From Chlorobium sp. (GTDB lineage: Bacteria > Bacteroidota > Chlorobiia > Chlorobiales > Chlorobiaceae): DNA of 37,325 nt. This document shows positions 34,882 through 37,325 of this stretch, piece by piece. The notes under the pieces were generated by a model. It worked only from the letters and a program-made list of their open reading frames with translations, searched no databases and was not told the DNA's origin. The stretch is taken from the NCBI GenBank assembly GCA_005843805.1, contig SZXY01000073.1:1-37325 (forward strand). The letters run 5' to 3'. Position 1 is the first letter of the stretch. Every line of letters starts with the position of its first letter. The position numbers were made by a program, and so were the translations under genes.

Positions 34882-35879
34882 TGAAAAAACAGTTAACAAT
34901 CATCGCTATTGTTGCCGCTGCAGCCGCACTTTTGCCTATCATCATCGGTGAAAATCCCTATATCACCGGCATAATGATTTCAATGCTGATGATGGCGGCA
35001 CTCGCTTCTGCCTGGAATATCCTTGGCGGATTTGCCGGGCAGTACAGCTTTGGTCACGCCGCTTATTTTGGCGCTGGTGCCTATACCACCATGATCGTGC
35101 TTTCACGGCTCAATCCGAATCCGCTTTTTGGTATTGTGGCGGGGATTATCGTGGCCTGCATTATTGCTCTGGTTACCGGAAGCATTGTTTTCAGGCTTCG
35201 CGGCCACTATTTCGGGCTTGCCTCTATTGCCGTTGCCGAGATAGTTCGCCTCTCGACGCTGAACTTTGAGTTTACAGGAGGTGCGCAGGGAATTTTGCTT
35301 TCCGATGTTTCGCTCTGGGGCATCGACCTGAACAGCAAAAACCCCTTTTACTACGGGATGCTGCTGCTGCTTGTCGTTACACTCTCGATAACGGTCTGGC
35401 TCGGAAAATCGAAAACCGGATACTATCTGCAGGCAATTCGTGAAGACCAGGATGCAGCCGCCTCACTGGGTATCAATCTGGCTTTCTACAAAAAAAAGGC
35501 TTTGCTGATTTCGGCAGCATTGACTTCCGTTGCCGGAAGTCTCTATGCGGTCTATATTCGCTTTATCGATACCTCGGCTGTTCTTGATCTTCGTCTCTCC
35601 ATTGAAATCATCCTGACGGCAATTATCGGCGGTGTAGGAACCTTGTGGGGGCCGGTTATCGGTGCACTTTTGCTGGTGCCTCTGGCCGAGGTGCTGCGCT
35701 CCAACGTTCTCGGCGATTTGCTGGTGAAACTTGGTCTGGTCTCTGAAACATCGGGTATCGGAATTTTCCTGAAGGAGAACCTCGCTCATGCCCACGTTCT
35801 TGCTTACGGAATCATTACCGTGCTCTGCATACTTTATCTGCCCAAAGGCATTCTTGGGCTTTTCCGGAGGGTGAAATGA
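34881..35879 (+). CDS. livM: Branched-chain amino acid ABC permease (LivM type)
   Basis: A 332-residue second permease with about nine transmembrane helices. LivM patterns NILGGFAGQYSFGHAAYFGAGAY and GYYLQAIREDQDAAASLGI, and the C-terminal GRLFRR-like basic end, are visible. It pairs with LivH to form the membrane pore. It overlaps livH at the stop/start junction and livG by 4 bp (ATGA), so synthesis is coupled. Confidence 0.95.
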   Translation: MKKQLTIIAIVAAAAALLPIIIGENPYITGIMISMLMMAALASAWNILGGFAGQYSFGHAAYFGAGAYTTMIVLSRLNPNPLFGIVAGIIVACIIALVTGSIVFRLRGHYFGLASIAVAEIVRLSTLNFEFTGGAQGILLSDVSLWGIDLNSKNPFYYGMLLLLVVTLSITVWLGKSKTGYYLQAIREDQDAAASLGINLAFYKKKALLISAALTSVAGSLYAVYIRFIDTSAVLDLRLSIEIILTAIIGGVGTLWGPVIGALLLVPLAEVLRSNVLGDLLVKLGLVSETSGIGIFLKENLAHAHVLAYGIITVLCILYLPKGILGLFRRVK

Positions 35880-36604
35880 TACAACATCTTCTCTATATCA
35901 AACGTCTCAACAAGCATTTCGGCGGCAATGTGGCTGTTGCCGATGTCAGTTTTTCTGTCGAAGAGAAGCAGATTTTTGGTCTTATCGGTCCCAACGGGGC
36001 GGGGAAGACAACCTTGTTTAACTGTATCACCGGTTTCTATCCGGTAACTTCCGGGGACATTATTTTCGATAACCAGAGGCTCAATAAACGTCGTCCTGAC
36101 GAGATCTGCCACCTTGGCATGGCTCGTACCTGGCAGAGGGTCAAGCCACTGGGGAGCCTCACGGTACTTGAAAATGTCATGATCGGTGCATTCTCGATAA
36201 CCAGTGCAGTCGGTGAGGCTGAAAAGATGGCCATTGAACAGTTGAATATTGTCGGGTTGAGCGATTATGCAACCAAACCTGCAGGTTCTCTGCCCATAGG
36301 CCTCAAGAAAAAGCTTGAACTTGCAAGGGTGCTGGCTACTCACCCGAAAATGCTGCTTCTCGACGAAATCTGCGGTGGTCTGAACCATACCGAAACGGAT
36401 ACCATCCTTGATATCATCCGAAGTGTGCGAAACAAAGGAACAACGATAGTCTTTATCGAGCATGACATGAAAGCTGTCACCTCGATCTGTGACCGGATTG
36501 TCGTTTTGAATTCCGGGGAAAAGCTTGCCGAAGGCACTCCCGAAGAGATTACCAATAATCCAGACGTCATTGCAGCTTACCTTGGAGGTGGACACCATGC
36601 TTAA
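35876..36604 (+). CDS. livG: Branched-chain amino acid ABC ATPase (LivG type)
   Basis: A 242-residue ABC ATPase. Walker A GPNGAGKT (38-45), the NxxGxxxTxQ-like switch region (MARTWQRVKPLGSLTVLENV) and Walker B MLLLDEICGGLNHTE are present. The ABC signature is degenerate (LPIGLKK where LSGGQ is usual), as often seen in LivG. It energises LivHM together with LivF. It overlaps livM by 4 bp and livF by 8 bp. Confidence 0.94.
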   Translation: MIQHLLYIKRLNKHFGGNVAVADVSFSVEEKQIFGLIGPNGAGKTTLFNCITGFYPVTSGDIIFDNQRLNKRRPDEICHLGMARTWQRVKPLGSLTVLENVMIGAFSITSAVGEAEKMAIEQLNIVGLSDYATKPAGSLPIGLKKKLELARVLATHPKMLLLDEICGGLNHTETDTILDIIRSVRNKGTTIVFIEHDMKAVTSICDRIVVLNSGEKLAEGTPEEITNNPDVIAAYLGGGHHA

Positions 36605-37292
36605 GATTGAAAATCTCAATGCCGGATATGGCGAAATGCCGGTGCTTCGCTCAATCAATATCACCATTGCCCAAGGCGAAATTGTCTCTGTTGTCGGCAG
36701 CAATGGTGCTGGAAAGTCAACCCTTCTCAAGGCAATCTCAGGCATTATAAAGTCAAGTGGCACAATCAGCTACAACGATGAATCGCTTCGTAATCTTCCG
36801 GCCCACACCATTGTTCAGAGAGGGATTGTGCATGTTCCGGAAGGACGCAAGATTTTCCCTGAAATGAGTGTTCTTGAAAACCTGATGATGGGAGGCTTCC
36901 TTCACCAGAGCGACCGCCAGAAAAACATTGAACGGGTTTTTACCCTTTTTCCCAAACTGGCCGAACGCCGCAAACAGCTTGGTGGCACCATGTCAGGAGG
37001 TGAGCAGCAGATGCTTGCAATCGGCAGGGGACTCATGGGTAACCCGAAACTGCTGCTTCTCGATGAACCAAGCCTTGGTTTGTCACCCCTCTTTACCGAT
37101 GTGGTTTTTGGCGCAATTGGCACCATCAACAGCAGCGGTGTCACGGTAATGCTGGTCGAACAGAATGTCTATCAGTCACTGAGCATCAGCAACAGGGGAT
37201 ACGTTATTGAAACCGGACGTATTGTACTGACCGGAACAGGAAAAGAGTTGCTCGATAACCAGGATGTCAAGAAAGCGTTCCTTGGAATGTAA
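36597..37292 (+). CDS. livF: Branched-chain amino acid ABC ATPase (LivF type)
   Basis: A 231-residue ABC ATPase, second nucleotide-binding subunit. Walker A GSNGAGKS (34-41), the LivF-typical HVPEGRKIFPEMSVLENL segment, signature MSGGEQQ and Walker B LLLLDEPSLGLSP are all intact. ATG 36597 is preferred over an earlier frame because GGAGG lies 8 bases upstream and the protein then starts at the usual point. It ends the operon; only a weak AAAAGC-GC-T7 element follows at 37291-37310. Confidence 0.95.
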   Translation: MLKIENLNAGYGEMPVLRSINITIAQGEIVSVVGSNGAGKSTLLKAISGIIKSSGTISYNDESLRNLPAHTIVQRGIVHVPEGRKIFPEMSVLENLMMGGFLHQSDRQKNIERVFTLFPKLAERRKQLGGTMSGGEQQMLAIGRGLMGNPKLLLLDEPSLGLSPLFTDVVFGAIGTINSSGVTVMLVEQNVYQSLSISNRGYVIETGRIVLTGTGKELLDNQDVKKAFLGM

Positions 37293-37310
37293 AAGCTATA
37301 GCGTTTTTTT
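37291..37310 (+). terminator. Weak terminator-like element after livF
   Basis: AAAAGC and GC with a TATA loop, followed by GTTTTTTT, immediately after the livF stop. The G-C stem is only two base pairs, so termination by this element alone is doubtful. Confidence 0.3.
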
Positions 37311-37325
37311 GCAAACCATGACGAA

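Overview
The window looks like chromosomal DNA of an anaerobic, sulfur-metabolising Gram-negative bacterium, most probably a green sulfur bacterium (Chlorobiaceae). The reasons are a sulfide:quinone oxidoreductase-type flavoprotein beside a small periplasmic c-type cytochrome, an anaerobe-type (class I) hybrid-cluster protein operon, a short-chain reductase resembling chlorophyll b reductase, many genes with weak or absent Shine-Dalgarno sequences, and an overall Chlorobium-like protein style. No rRNA, tRNA, CRISPR array or complete insertion sequence was seen, so the assignment is an inference.

Left edge (1-1364): the first codons of a minus-strand gene resembling the Rpn/DUF4351 nuclease-transposase family run off the left end. 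A complete MntA/HepT (minimal nucleotidyltransferase / HEPN) toxin-antitoxin pair follows.

1554-5827, minus strand: the most unusual part. A compact cluster holds a stand-alone SET-domain protein, a protein fusing a D-Ala-D-Ala-ligase-like ATP-grasp domain to a complete SET domain with post-SET cysteines, an MsbA-like ABC exporter, and a second small stand-alone SET protein. Three predicted lysine methyltransferase domains, one ligase and one exporter in one operon suggest an undescribed pathway that makes, methylates and exports a small molecule or peptide. The product cannot be read from sequence.

6336-9880, plus strand: an Rrf2 regulator, a ferredoxin-like protein, a TPR protein and hybrid-cluster protein Hcp form an operon, probably for nitrosative stress, closed by a strong terminator. 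10200-12759: a monohaem cytochrome c, an SQR-type flavoprotein and a 52-residue companion ORF.

12750-17719: a YdcF-like envelope protein, an outer-membrane barrel with its own terminator, an NlpC/P60 peptidase, a YecA-like SEC-C protein, a VanX-type D,D-dipeptidase and the NYC1/NOL-like SDR, whose catalytic Tyr is replaced by His. 17748-20068, minus strand: a CHAD protein and a ParA-type ATPase form a two-gene operon that could position polyphosphate granules; polyphosphate kinase lies about 6.5 kb away.

20294-30524: an orphan Bmp-type lipoprotein, an NAD-dependent epimerase, a methyltransferase, a small unknown protein, dihydroorotase, a FAH-family enzyme, 5-formyl-THF cyclo-ligase, then overlapping ppk-rpiB-CBS genes and a convergent S24 (LexA/CI-like) repressor.

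30953-37292: an M20 amidohydrolase, a 59-residue winged-helix protein on the minus strand, and a complete livKHMGF-type branched-chain amino acid ABC transporter operon with a strong hairpin between the binding protein and the permease genes.
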